In this document: positions 8,988 through 17,742 of the stretch, in pieces | Position numbering within the stretch: position 1 is the first letter of the stretch | Layout of the letters: each line of letters begins with the position of its first letter | NCBI RefSeq assembly: GCF_009377205.1 | Contig: NZ_VJZE01000005.1 | Location: 1-64,000 of the forward strand | Reading direction: 5' to 3' | DNA: 64,000 nt | Origin: Streptomyces phyllanthi | GTDB taxonomy: Bacteria > Actinomycetota > Actinomycetes > Streptomycetales > Streptomycetaceae | The notes under the pieces: generated by a model | Seen by the model: the letters and a program-made list of their open reading frames with translations, nothing else | Told to the model about the DNA's origin: nothing | Databases searched by the model: none | Position numbers and translations under genes: made by a program

Positions 8988-9106
8988 TCTTGTCAGGCCT
9001 TGGTGGAGGTGCGAAGTTACCAGCCACCACCGAGCCCTGCGCCAGTGCGAACGGGGTCCGAGTCGGGATCAATCCGCCCTGGCATTTTCCGCCGAAGGAG
9101 CGCGTC

Positions 9107-10066
9107 ATGAAGCGTCTGTGTCGTCCATGTCTGGTTCACTTCGCGGCGATCGTCGGATCCGTCGCCCTGATCGGGTCGACGGCCGCGTGCGGTGGTTCGT
9201 CCGCTTCCGGGTCTTCCGGGTCTTCGCCTGCCGGGTCGGACAAGGTGTCGAAGAAGGTCGACTCGATCGCCGCCATGGTCCCCAAGTCGATCGCCCAGAA
9301 GGGGACCTTGACGATCGCCGCCGCCACCTACCCGCCCGCGGTGATCGAGCCGGCCGACGGCGCGGCTCCCACCGGCTGGGACATCGAGAACGTGCGTCAG
9401 ATCGCCGCAGTCCTCGGCTTGAAGGTCAACATCAAGATCGCCCCGTTCGACGGCATCATCGCCGGACTGCAGGCAGGCCGTTACGACGCCGCGACCGGAG
9501 AGATCTACGCGACGCCCGAGCGCACGAAGACCGTCACGTTCGTGACCAACCACGCATCGGCCGACGCCCTCATGGTCCCGGTCGGCAGCAAGATCACGAG
9601 CGCCGACACGGAAACGGACCTCTGCGGTCACACGCTGGCCGCGTCGCTCGGTTCTGCCGAGGCGGCGCTGGCCCAGAAGCTCGCGGGCAAGTGCAAGAGC
9701 GCGGGCAAGGGCGCGATCACGGTCAAGACCTTCAAGTCGCAGGCCGAGGTCAACCTCGCTCTGAAGGGCAGCCGGGTCGACGCAGCCGTGAGCAGCGCGA
9801 GCCAGGTGGCCTATGTGATGAGCCAGGCCAAGAACCAGTTCGAGCTGGTCGAGTTGCCATGGGCTCCCAAGTACAAGACCGGCTTCGTACTGGCCCGCAA
9901 CGCTGACACCGAGAAGTTCGCCAAGGCGGTTCAGGCGGCCACCGACCACCTGATCGAGAGCGGTGAGCTGCAGAAGATCCTCGACAAGTTCAACGCCGGC
10001 CAGGGGCTGATCGAGAAGGCCGAAATCCTTTCGACCGCCGCCGACGGATCGACGGGGAGCAACTGA
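9107..10066 (+). CDS. Polar amino-acid ABC transporter substrate-binding lipoprotein
   Basis: A 319-residue extracellular solute receptor. A basic, hydrophobic signal segment ends at a candidate lipidated cysteine, Cys28 (GSTAACGG; the lipobox is weak), followed by a Ser/Gly linker. The mature part is a family-3 periplasmic-binding fold: LTIAAATYPPAVI, then the hallmark GWDIENVRQIAAVLG and the later GRYDAATGEIYATPER. The ATG at 9107 follows GAAGGAG by six bases; in-frame codons further upstream run through non-coding DNA. Its stop overlaps the permease start by one base. It likely binds an amino or imino acid imported for the neighbouring catabolic enzymes. Confidence 0.88.
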   Translation: MKRLCRPCLVHFAAIVGSVALIGSTAACGGSSASGSSGSSPAGSDKVSKKVDSIAAMVPKSIAQKGTLTIAAATYPPAVIEPADGAAPTGWDIENVRQIAAVLGLKVNIKIAPFDGIIAGLQAGRYDAATGEIYATPERTKTVTFVTNHASADALMVPVGSKITSADTETDLCGHTLAASLGSAEAALAQKLAGKCKSAGKGAITVKTFKSQAEVNLALKGSRVDAAVSSASQVAYVMSQAKNQFELVELPWAPKYKTGFVLARNADTEKFAKAVQAATDHLIESGELQKILDKFNAGQGLIEKAEILSTAADGSTGSN

Positions 10067-11037
10067 TGAAAGCAGTCACCGTCACGGAGTCCACACGCCT
10101 GGACCCGTCAGCCACCCCGCCCTCGGAACTCGTGCCGATGCGGCATTCCGGTCGGGCCCTCGCCGCCCTGGTCATTCTCGTCGCCGCGGCGAGTCTGGGC
10201 TACTCCGCGATGACCAACGACAACTTCGAGTGGCCGGTCGTCTGGGAGTACCTGTTCCACCCCGAGATCATGCAGGGCCTTGGCACCACACTGATCCTCA
10301 CCGGTGTGTCCATGACTCTGGGCATCATCCTCGGCATCGTGCTGGCCGCCTGCCGGATGTCGGAGAACCGGGTGCTCTCCACGCTGTCCGGCGCGTATCT
10401 GTGGTTCTTCCGAGGTACACCGCTCCTGGTCCAGCTGATCTTCTGGTTCAACCTTTCGGCGCTCTACCCCCGGTTGTCGCTCAGTGTGCCGTTCGGCGGC
10501 CCTGAAATCGCCGGCGCGGCAACCAACGGAGTGCTGAACCTGTGGGCCGTCGCCATCATCGGCCTGACCCTCAACGAATCGGCCTACATGGCCGAGATCG
10601 TCCGTGGTGGCCTTCTCTCGGTGCCCAGACACCAGAGCGAGGCGGCCACCGCGCTCGGGATGAACCGGTGGCTGACCTTCCACAGGGTGATCCTGCCCCA
10701 GGCCCTGCGAGTGATTGTTCCCCCCACCGGCAACCAGGTCATCGGCATGCTGAAGCACTCCTCGCTCGTCAGCATCATCGCTCTCTCCGACCTGCTGTAC
10801 TCGGCGCAACTGATCTACTCGCAGAACTTCCGCACCATCCCGCTGCTCGTCGTGATCTCGATCTGGTACCTGGTGTGCACCACGGTGCTGTCCTACGCCC
10901 AGAGCCACATCGAGCGTCACTACGGGCGCGGCGTCCACGTCGGCGTGCAGCGACCCGGCGGACTCGCGAAGCTCCGCTCACTCGGCTCCCGGCTCTCGCA
11001 GCGGTCTCAGTCGAACGACAACCCGAATCCGGCGTGA
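10066..11037 (+). CDS. Amino-acid ABC transporter permease (HisM/GlnP family)
   Basis: A 323-residue membrane subunit. After one predicted N-terminal membrane segment comes the core domain, with the family start GLGTTLILTGVSMTLGIILG and the EAA cytoplasmic loop, EAATALGMNRWLTFHRVILP, which docks on the ATPase. Only one permease is present, so the transporter would be a homodimer. The start overlaps the binding-protein stop (TGATG), and the ATPase follows after 22 bases, giving a three-gene operon. The extended N-terminus (~40 residues before the first segment) is slightly longer than usual. Confidence 0.88.
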   Translation: MKAVTVTESTRLDPSATPPSELVPMRHSGRALAALVILVAAASLGYSAMTNDNFEWPVVWEYLFHPEIMQGLGTTLILTGVSMTLGIILGIVLAACRMSENRVLSTLSGAYLWFFRGTPLLVQLIFWFNLSALYPRLSLSVPFGGPEIAGAATNGVLNLWAVAIIGLTLNESAYMAEIVRGGLLSVPRHQSEAATALGMNRWLTFHRVILPQALRVIVPPTGNQVIGMLKHSSLVSIIALSDLLYSAQLIYSQNFRTIPLLVVISIWYLVCTTVLSYAQSHIERHYGRGVHVGVQRPGGLAKLRSLGSRLSQRSQSNDNPNPA

Positions 11038-11059
11038 CGAAAGGACCGGTGAAGAACCG

Positions 11060-11866
<807 letters not shown>

Positions 11867-11900
11867 CAGAAGGCGGCTTTGGACTTCGAGCGAAGCACGC

Positions 11901-12375
11901 ATGGCTTTCCAGCAAATGATCCACGCCGTCGAGACGCACCCGGGCGAGCCGATGCGTGTCATCACCGGTGGTGTCCCGAACATCCCGACGCCGCGGCCTC
12001 CTCGAGACCGGCATGATCCCGATGCAGGAGCCGGTCACCGAGTGCAGACTCGAGGCTCCGGCAGGGCTCATCGGGATCCGGGCCGAGTGCCGGGGCGGCG
12101 TGCTCCACGTGATCGCGGACGTACGGCACTTCCAAGTGTTGCAGTTGATCCCGTCGCACGGCCGGGAGATCACGTGGGTCTCCTCGCGCATCCTCCGCGC
12201 CGCGCACGACCAGTCGCCGGTCGAGCGCTCGGACCATCCGGGGGTCGGCACGACTATCACCCAGCTCTCCGGTCCTACCAGCGATCCGGCCGCCGACCGG
12301 AGGAACGCGGTGACCGTGGCGAGCGGCCCGGTCGACTTCGCCGATCCTGCGACACGCGGATACCTCCGAGCCTGA
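11901..12375 (+). pseudogene. Decayed proline racemase/hydroxyproline 2-epimerase
   Basis: Three blocks match the proline racemase family in order. From ATG 11901, HAVETHPGEPMRVITGG leads to VPNIP (family: H-T-E-GEP-R-V-x-x-GG-P-IP). After an internal deletion and frameshift near 11990 come LLETGMIPMQEPVTECRLEA and PAGL, then RRNAVTVASGPVDF. Both catalytic cysteine regions are lost: the first lies in the deleted segment, and the second, normally D-R-S-P-C-GTGT, reads FADPATRG here. The C-terminal ~80 residues are also gone. The enzyme would racemise proline or epimerise hydroxyproline, which explains the adjacent transporter and LDH2-type reductase. The family assignment is fairly secure and inactivity clear. 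Confidence 0.75.
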
Positions 12376-12533
12376 CACGTGCTCACTGATGAAGCCGTCA
12401 GTACCACTCGCAGGCTCCCGCCCGGTTCACACGCCATGGCCCGGGCGGGACCGATCCGCGGCGGTACGCATACGCTCCTCAGCTGCGCGTCCCGCGGACC
12501 GGGTCCGTACCTGTTGAAGTCGAAAGGACACCA

Positions 12534-13541
12534 ATGGCACAGCAGGTCTACGAGACCGGGACGGTCACCTTCGGCCACGATCGGCTGGTCGAGCTCTGCG
12601 CGCAGGCCGCGGAAGTCGCGGGCGCCGACCAGCGCGCCGCGCAGGCGCTCGCTCGGGCCACCGTCGCGGCAGAGAGCGCGGGCAACACCGCCGTCGGTGT
12701 CGCCCACCTGTTTGATTACCTCCGGTCCTACGAGTCCGGTCGGATCGCCGTCGGCGTGGAAGCGGAGATACTGCGACCCGCACCGGCCTGCCTCGTGGCC
12801 GACGCCCGAAACGGTCTTGCCCAGGTCGCTTTCGATGACGCCTTCACGGCTCTGCTGGAGACGACGGCACGTATCGGGACGGCGACTCTGTGGATTCGGA
12901 ACTCCTACACCTGTGGAGAGCTCGGCAACTACCCGCGCCGGCTGGCCGAAGCCGGGTTGATCGCTGTGGCGTGCGCCAACAGCCCGGCCTTGATGTCACT
13001 CGGGGGTTCCGCCACCAGGGTGCTCGGGACCAACCCGTTCGCCTATGCCGTGCCGCGCGCCGGCGCCCGGCCGTTCGTCATCGACCAGGCGTCCTCCCAG
13101 ACGGCTTATGTCAACGTGCGTCAGGCCGCACAGGCCGGAACCCCGCTTCCCGAAGGCTGGGCCGTCGGACCGGACGGAGCGGCGACCACGGACCCGAACG
13201 AGGCACTCCAGGGCGCGCTGCTCCCGTTCGGCGGTCACCGAGGAGGCAACATCGCCCTGCTCGGCGAGCTGCTGGCCACCTTGGCAGGGGCCGCCTTCTC
13301 GATCGACGCGGCCCCCTTCGACCAGGGGTTCGAGCCCCCCGGTATCGGTGTGTTCGTCCTGTGCCTGTCCCCGGACACGTTCCCCGGATCCGTGAACCGC
13401 GTGGAACACCACCTTCAACGCCTGCACGACCAGCACTCCGTACGGCTGCCCGCGTGGACCACGACCCCACAGCCCCCGAAGACCATCCAGCTCGACCGCG
13501 GCCTGGCCGACCGGCTTCTCGCAGCGACGCGTCAACGATGA
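12534..13541 (+). CDS. LDH2-family NAD(P)-dependent oxidoreductase (possible imino-acid reductase)
   Basis: A 335-residue member of the malate/L-lactate dehydrogenase 2 family. It opens with VTFGHDRLVELC and contains the AESAGNTAVGVAHLFDYL region, TLWIRNSYTCGELGNYPRRLAEAGL and GTNPFAYAVPR, typical of this fold, which lacks a Rossmann domain. Family members reduce ureidoglycolate, sulfolactate or delta1-piperideine/pyrroline-2-carboxylate. The last activity would suit the adjacent proline-racemase remnant and amino-acid transporter. AAAGGA precedes the ATG. The C-terminal ~20 residues look low-similarity. It appears intact, in contrast with its upstream neighbour. Confidence 0.75.
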   Translation: MAQQVYETGTVTFGHDRLVELCAQAAEVAGADQRAAQALARATVAAESAGNTAVGVAHLFDYLRSYESGRIAVGVEAEILRPAPACLVADARNGLAQVAFDDAFTALLETTARIGTATLWIRNSYTCGELGNYPRRLAEAGLIAVACANSPALMSLGGSATRVLGTNPFAYAVPRAGARPFVIDQASSQTAYVNVRQAAQAGTPLPEGWAVGPDGAATTDPNEALQGALLPFGGHRGGNIALLGELLATLAGAAFSIDAAPFDQGFEPPGIGVFVLCLSPDTFPGSVNRVEHHLQRLHDQHSVRLPAWTTTPQPPKTIQLDRGLADRLLAATRQR

Positions 13542-13587
13542 AGGAGCGCACCACCACGCACGACGTCGTCATCGGTCTCATGTCCGA

Positions 13588-13629
13588 CCAGGCCAGAAGT
13601 CGCAGTAACCAGGCCAGAAGTCGCAGTAA
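13588..13629. repeat. Two perfect 21-bp tandem copies
   Basis: Positions 13588-13608 and 13609-13629 are identical 21-base units beginning CCAGGCCAGAAG and ending CGCAGTAA. They sit in the intergenic space after the LDH2 gene. A frame starting at ATG 13539 would encode a seven-residue repeat here, but it has no supporting homology and is not called as a gene. Confidence 0.85.
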
Positions 13630-13820
13630 AGAGATCTTCGAAGGGCCGAAGGCGTACCGTAACGCGGGCGGCAGCATCTCGCTGTTCCGGCCGGAGGCCA
13701 ACGCGCGCCGGTTCGCACGGTCCACAGGACTGAACTCGCGGGGCACGGTGAGCTGTAGGCCGCAGCACCGGCGGTCGGGCACAGGCACGGGCAATCGCGG
13801 GTGCCTGGTGGGACAGCCGT

Positions 13821-13850
13821 GGCCCCGCGCCCAGGTTCGGTTGCGGGGCC
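13821..13850. terminator. Hairpin between convergent genes
   Basis: GGCCCCGC (13821-13828) pairs with GCGGGGCC (13843-13850) across a 14-base loop. It lies 16 bases after the end of the leftward inositol operon and beyond the rightward LDH2 gene, so it probably terminates transcription from both sides. There is no T-run, as is common in high-GC actinobacteria. Confidence 0.6.
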
Positions 13851-13866
13851 GTACAACGAGGGTGGG

Positions 13867-14865
13867 CTACAGGGCGGCTGCGGCGCTGTGCAGGTTCTTG
13901 GCGGCCAGGGCGAGGCCCTCGGTCTGGGAGTAGGCGGCGTCCTCGTGTTCGATGTTCACGGCCATGTCCGGGTCGACCTCGGCGAGCGCGCGCAGAAACT
14001 CGGTCCAGAAGGAGACGTCGTTCCCGAGGCCGACCGCGACGAACTTCCACGCCGGGTTCTCCGGCCAGGCGTTGCACCAGAAGCCGTAGCCGGTGGGCAC
14101 CTTGCCGGGGGCGTCGGCGGGTACGCGGGTGAACGACGTGTCCAGTACGCCGCGGATGTCGGCGCCGGGGCAGAGCGTCGCGTCCTTGGCGGCGGCGTGG
14201 AACACCAGCGGGCCCAGCCACTTGATGGAGGCGATGACGTCCATGCCCTGCCACATCAGGTGGGAGGGGTCCATCTCGGCGCCCACGTTCGTCAGGCCGC
14301 CCTCGTCCACGAGCCGCTTCAGGGTGACGGGGGAGAACACCACGTTGTGCGGGTGCATCTCGATGGCGACCCGGACGTCGTTCTCCCGGGCCAGCGCGTC
14401 GATCTCCTGCCAGAACTCGACGGCCACGCCCCACTGGTAGTCCAGGACGTCCATATAGACGCCGTCCCACGGGTTGACGACCCAGGAGGGGTACTTGGCG
14501 TCGGGGTCGGAGCCGGGGGTGCCGGACATGGTCACCACGTGCTTCACCCCGAGCAGGCCCGCGAGGCGGATGGTGCGGCGCAGGTCGTCGGCGTGCTTCG
14601 GGCCGACTCCGGGGAGGGGGTTGAGCGGGTTGCCGTTGCAGTTGAGGCCGGTCAGCTCCATCCCGCGGTCGGCGAACGCCGCCAGATACTCCTCGCGCGC
14701 GGTGGCCGAGGACAGCAGCAGGTCGACCGGGCAGTGCGGGGACGGAATGAAGCCACCGGTGTTGACCTCCACCGAGGTCAGACCGTTCTCCTTGAGGATG
14801 TCGAGGGCTTCGGTGAGGGTCCGGTCGTGCAGACAGGCGGTGTAGGCGCCGAGCTTGAGGGCCAT
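13867..14865 (-). CDS. Sugar phosphate isomerase/epimerase-like TIM barrel of the inositol operon
   Basis: A 332-residue AP-endonuclease-2-fold protein. It begins ALKLGAYTACLHDRTLTEAL and has metal-site-like positions in VAIEMHPHNVVF, GAEMDPSHLMWQG and VFHAAAKD, and near the end NIEHED. AAGGAG lies eight bases before ATG 14865. It is the last gene of the leftward inositol operon, 28 bases after a Gfo/Idh dehydrogenase. The fold is shared by IolE (inosose dehydratase), IolI (isomerase) and IolH. No canonical IolE is visible elsewhere in the cluster, so this gene is one candidate for that step, but sequence alone does not settle it. Confidence 0.75.
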   Translation of the reverse strand: MALKLGAYTACLHDRTLTEALDILKENGLTSVEVNTGGFIPSPHCPVDLLLSSATAREEYLAAFADRGMELTGLNCNGNPLNPLPGVGPKHADDLRRTIRLAGLLGVKHVVTMSGTPGSDPDAKYPSWVVNPWDGVYMDVLDYQWGVAVEFWQEIDALARENDVRVAIEMHPHNVVFSPVTLKRLVDEGGLTNVGAEMDPSHLMWQGMDVIASIKWLGPLVFHAAAKDATLCPGADIRGVLDTSFTRVPADAPGKVPTGYGFWCNAWPENPAWKFVAVGLGNDVSFWTEFLRALAEVDPDMAVNIEHEDAAYSQTEGLALAAKNLHSAAAAL

Positions 14866-14893
14866 CGAGGCTGCTCCTTGGGTACGGGGGTGG

Positions 14894-16090
14894 TCAGGCG
14901 ACGGGCGGAACGGTGACGGCGGCGCCGTTGGTGCGGGAGGAGGCGACGACGGCCTGGATGATCTCCATGGTCCGCAGCGCGTCGGCGAACGTGGCACAGA
15001 CCGGCAGCGGCTCGGCGACGCCCGCGACCTGGTCGAGGAAGGCACGGGCCTGGTAGGTGAAGTTGTCGGCGTTGCTGGCACCCACACCCGGCGCCTCCAT
15101 CGGGACACCGCCCGCGAAGTACGGCAGGTTCGGGCCGGCGATGATCTGCCGGGCACCGCGCGTACGGGCGTCCGGCTGGGCGTCGTCGAAGAGGTACTCG
15201 GCCGGCCGGTGCTGGTCGAACGCGGCCCGGCCGCCCAGGCCCGCGACGTCGAAGAAGAGCCCGTTGGGCAGGCCGAAGGCGGTGCGCGACACGGAGAAGG
15301 TGCCGACCAGACCGGACTCGAAGCGGGCGGTGAAGGACGCGGTGTCCTCGTTCTCGACCTCGCCGAGCTCGTCGGAGACGGGAGCGGCGTTGTGCCCGAC
15401 GACCGCGCCCAGCGGCAGGGGACGCTTCGGGATCTGCGTCGACAGCGAGGCACCGGAGACGGAGGCGATGGGCCCGGCGACGTACTCGGCGGCGTCGATG
15501 ATGTGCGAGCCGATGTCGCCGAGGGCGCCGGAGCCGGGGCCGCCCTTGAACCGCCAGCTCAGCGGCCCCTTCGGGTCGGTCGCGTAGTCGCACCAGTACC
15601 GGCCGCTGAACAGCGAGAGATCGCCCAGCTCGCCGCGCTGCACATGGTCCCGGATCGCGCTGATACCGGGGGAACGCCGGAAGGTGTACCCGACGGCCGT
15701 CACGACATCGGCGCCCCGCTCCAACTCGGCCATGGCGCGGGCATCTTCGAGCGAGCCGGCCAGCGGCTTCTCGCACAGCACGTGCTTGCCCGCGGCGACC
15801 AGCGCCTCCGCGATCGGGCGGTGCAGACTGTTGCCCACGACGATGCTGACGGCGTCGATCGTCGGGTCCTCGACAACGGCCTCCCAGCTCGGGAGCGCCT
15901 TCTCGTACCCGTAGCGGCGGGCGGCGTCCTCGCCCAGTGCGACGTTGGCGTCGGCGATCGCTGCCAGACGGACCGGCGGCAGACCGGCGCCGAAGACCGT
16001 GTTGACGTTGCGGTATCCGGCGGCGTGGCTACGGCCGGCCATGCCGGCGCCGATCACCGCTACGGAGATGGGTTTGGCGGACGTGGTCAT
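14894..16090 (-). CDS. Gfo/Idh/MocA-family dehydrogenase (inositol-type)
   Basis: A 398-residue NAD(P)-dependent dehydrogenase. The Rossmann start is VAVIGAGMAGRSHAAGYRNV. The catalytic lysine lies in HVLCEKPLAG, and the substrate lobe has GDIGSHIIDAAEYVAG with the expected D...H pair. MTTSAKP at 16090 is taken as the start, with AAAGG upstream. It lies within the inositol operon between mmsA and the terminal isomerase. It probably oxidises an inositol isomer or related ring polyol, perhaps scyllo- or chiro-inositol, while the separate gene at 29414 is the better iolG candidate. The 128-base gap to mmsA is the largest in the operon. Confidence 0.8.
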   Translation of the reverse strand: MTTSAKPISVAVIGAGMAGRSHAAGYRNVNTVFGAGLPPVRLAAIADANVALGEDAARRYGYEKALPSWEAVVEDPTIDAVSIVVGNSLHRPIAEALVAAGKHVLCEKPLAGSLEDARAMAELERGADVVTAVGYTFRRSPGISAIRDHVQRGELGDLSLFSGRYWCDYATDPKGPLSWRFKGGPGSGALGDIGSHIIDAAEYVAGPIASVSGASLSTQIPKRPLPLGAVVGHNAAPVSDELGEVENEDTASFTARFESGLVGTFSVSRTAFGLPNGLFFDVAGLGGRAAFDQHRPAEYLFDDAQPDARTRGARQIIAGPNLPYFAGGVPMEAPGVGASNADNFTYQARAFLDQVAGVAEPLPVCATFADALRTMEIIQAVVASSRTNGAAVTVPPVA

Positions 16091-16218
16091 GCGGGTGCCT
16101 TTCGGAGAAGGTGCTTCCATCGAGCTGGCCCCGATGGGCCCGGGGAACGGTGCGGAGGAAGAAGACAGGCGCTCGTCGCGGCGTTGGGAGCCCAGAGAGG
16201 GTTTGTCGCGGTGACCGG

Positions 16219-17712
16219 TCAGTTGGAGGTGGGGAAGTTGAATTCGGCGGTGGTCTGCTGGGTGGGTTGGGGCCAGCGGGTGGTGACGACCTTGGGGCGG
16301 GTGTAGAAGCGGATGCCTTCGGGGCCGTGGATGGGGGAGTCGCCGATGAGGGAGTCCTTCCAGCCGCCGAAGGAGTAGTAGGACATCGGCACGGGGACGG
16401 GGACGTTGATGCCGATCATGCCGATGTTGATCTTGCGCTGGAATCGGCGGGCGGCTTCGCCGGAGGCGGTGAACAGGGCGGTGCCGTTGCCGTAGGGGTT
16501 GGCGTTGATCAGCTCGATGGCGTCGTCGAGGGTGTCGGTGCGGATGATGGCGAGGACGGGGCCGAAGAGTTCTTCCTTGTAGGCGTCCATGTGGGTGGTG
16601 ACGTGGTCGAGGAGGGAGGGGCCGGTGAAGAAGCCGTTCTCGTGGCCTTCGACTTTGAGTCCGCGGCCGTCGACGACGATCGTGGCGCCTTGTCCCGCAG
16701 CGGTGGTGACGGCGTTCTCGATGCGTTCTTGGGCGGCTTTGGTGACCAGGGGGCCCATGTCGGTGCCGGGGGTGTCGCCGGGGCCGACCTTGATCTCGCG
16801 GGCCTTGCGTTGCAGTACTTCGACGAGGTTGTCGGCTGCGGTCCCGACGGCGATGGTGACGGAGAGGGCCATGCAGCGTTCGCCGGCGGAGCCGTAGGCG
16901 CCGGCGGTGATGTGGTTGGCGGCGAAGTCGAGGTCGGCGTCGGGCAGGACGACGGCGTGGTTCTTGGCGCCGCCGAGGGCCTGGACGCGTTTGCCGTGGG
17001 CGGTGGCCGTCTCGTGGACGTATCGGGCGATCGGCGTCGATCCGACGAAGGAGACGGCCTGGATGCCGGGGTGGGTGAGGAGGGCGTCGACCGCGTCCTT
17101 GCCGCCGTGCACCACGTTGAACACACCGTCGGGCAGACCGGCCTTCTTGTACAGGTCGGCGATGTAGTTGGCGGCGGAGGGGTCGCGCTCGGACGGCTTG
17201 AGGATGAAGGTGTTGCCGGTGGCGATGGCGATGGGGTGCATCCACAGGGGCACCATGGCGGGGAAGTTGAACGGGGTGATGCCCGCGACGACGCCGAGGG
17301 GTTGGCGGAAGTTGTGCACGTCGATGCCGCGGGAGACCTGGTCGGAGAAGGATCCTTTGAGGATGTCGCCGAGTCCGCAGGTGAATTCGACGACTTCGCG
17401 GCCGCGGGTGATTTCGCCGCGGGCGTCGTCGATGGTCTTGCCGTGTTCGGCGGAGATGATCCGGGCGAGTTCTTCTTCGTGGTCGAGGAGGAGTTGGCGG
17501 AAGGCGAACATGACCTGGGTGCGCTGGGTCAGCGAGGACTCCGACCAGGTCTCGAACGCGGCCGCAGCGGCCTGCACGGCGGCGTTCACGTCGGCGGCGC
17601 CGCCCAGGACGACCTGGGCCTGCTCGGTGCCGGTGGCGGGGTTGAACACCGGCTGGGTGGCGGCGGAGCCCTGGGTGGGGGCGCCGTTGATCCAGTGCGG
17701 GATGGTGGTCAC
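16219..17712 (-). CDS. mmsA: Methylmalonate-semialdehyde dehydrogenase (CoA-acylating)
   Basis: A 497-residue aldehyde dehydrogenase of the MmsA/IolA class, which converts malonate semialdehyde plus CoA to acetyl-CoA and CO2 at the end of inositol breakdown. The diagnostic features are the N-terminus with FNPATG, GITPFNFPAMVPLWM, LKPSERDPSA, and the catalytic cysteine in GSAGERCMALS, with VQALGGAKNH replacing the usual glutamate block. The end contains GINVPVPVPMSYYSFGGWK, also typical. It follows iolD by 30 bases. Valine catabolism is the alternative role for this family, but the operon context favours inositol. Confidence 0.93.
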   Translation of the reverse strand: MTTIPHWINGAPTQGSAATQPVFNPATGTEQAQVVLGGAADVNAAVQAAAAAFETWSESSLTQRTQVMFAFRQLLLDHEEELARIISAEHGKTIDDARGEITRGREVVEFTCGLGDILKGSFSDQVSRGIDVHNFRQPLGVVAGITPFNFPAMVPLWMHPIAIATGNTFILKPSERDPSAANYIADLYKKAGLPDGVFNVVHGGKDAVDALLTHPGIQAVSFVGSTPIARYVHETATAHGKRVQALGGAKNHAVVLPDADLDFAANHITAGAYGSAGERCMALSVTIAVGTAADNLVEVLQRKAREIKVGPGDTPGTDMGPLVTKAAQERIENAVTTAAGQGATIVVDGRGLKVEGHENGFFTGPSLLDHVTTHMDAYKEELFGPVLAIIRTDTLDDAIELINANPYGNGTALFTASGEAARRFQRKINIGMIGINVPVPVPMSYYSFGGWKDSLIGDSPIHGPEGIRFYTRPKVVTTRWPQPTQQTTAEFNFPTSN

Positions 17713-17742
17713 GGTGCGGGTTTCCTTTGCGGGGGCGGGGCC

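Noticed and set aside
8741-9106. N-terminal extension of the amino-acid-binding protein to 441 residues
   Set aside because: It would pass through the operator and place residues before the signal peptide; ATG 9107 has a good ribosome site.
13539-13933. Small gene beginning MKERTTTHDVV
   Set aside because: It contains a DNA-level 21-base duplication, runs through the terminator hairpin, and shows no conserved feature.
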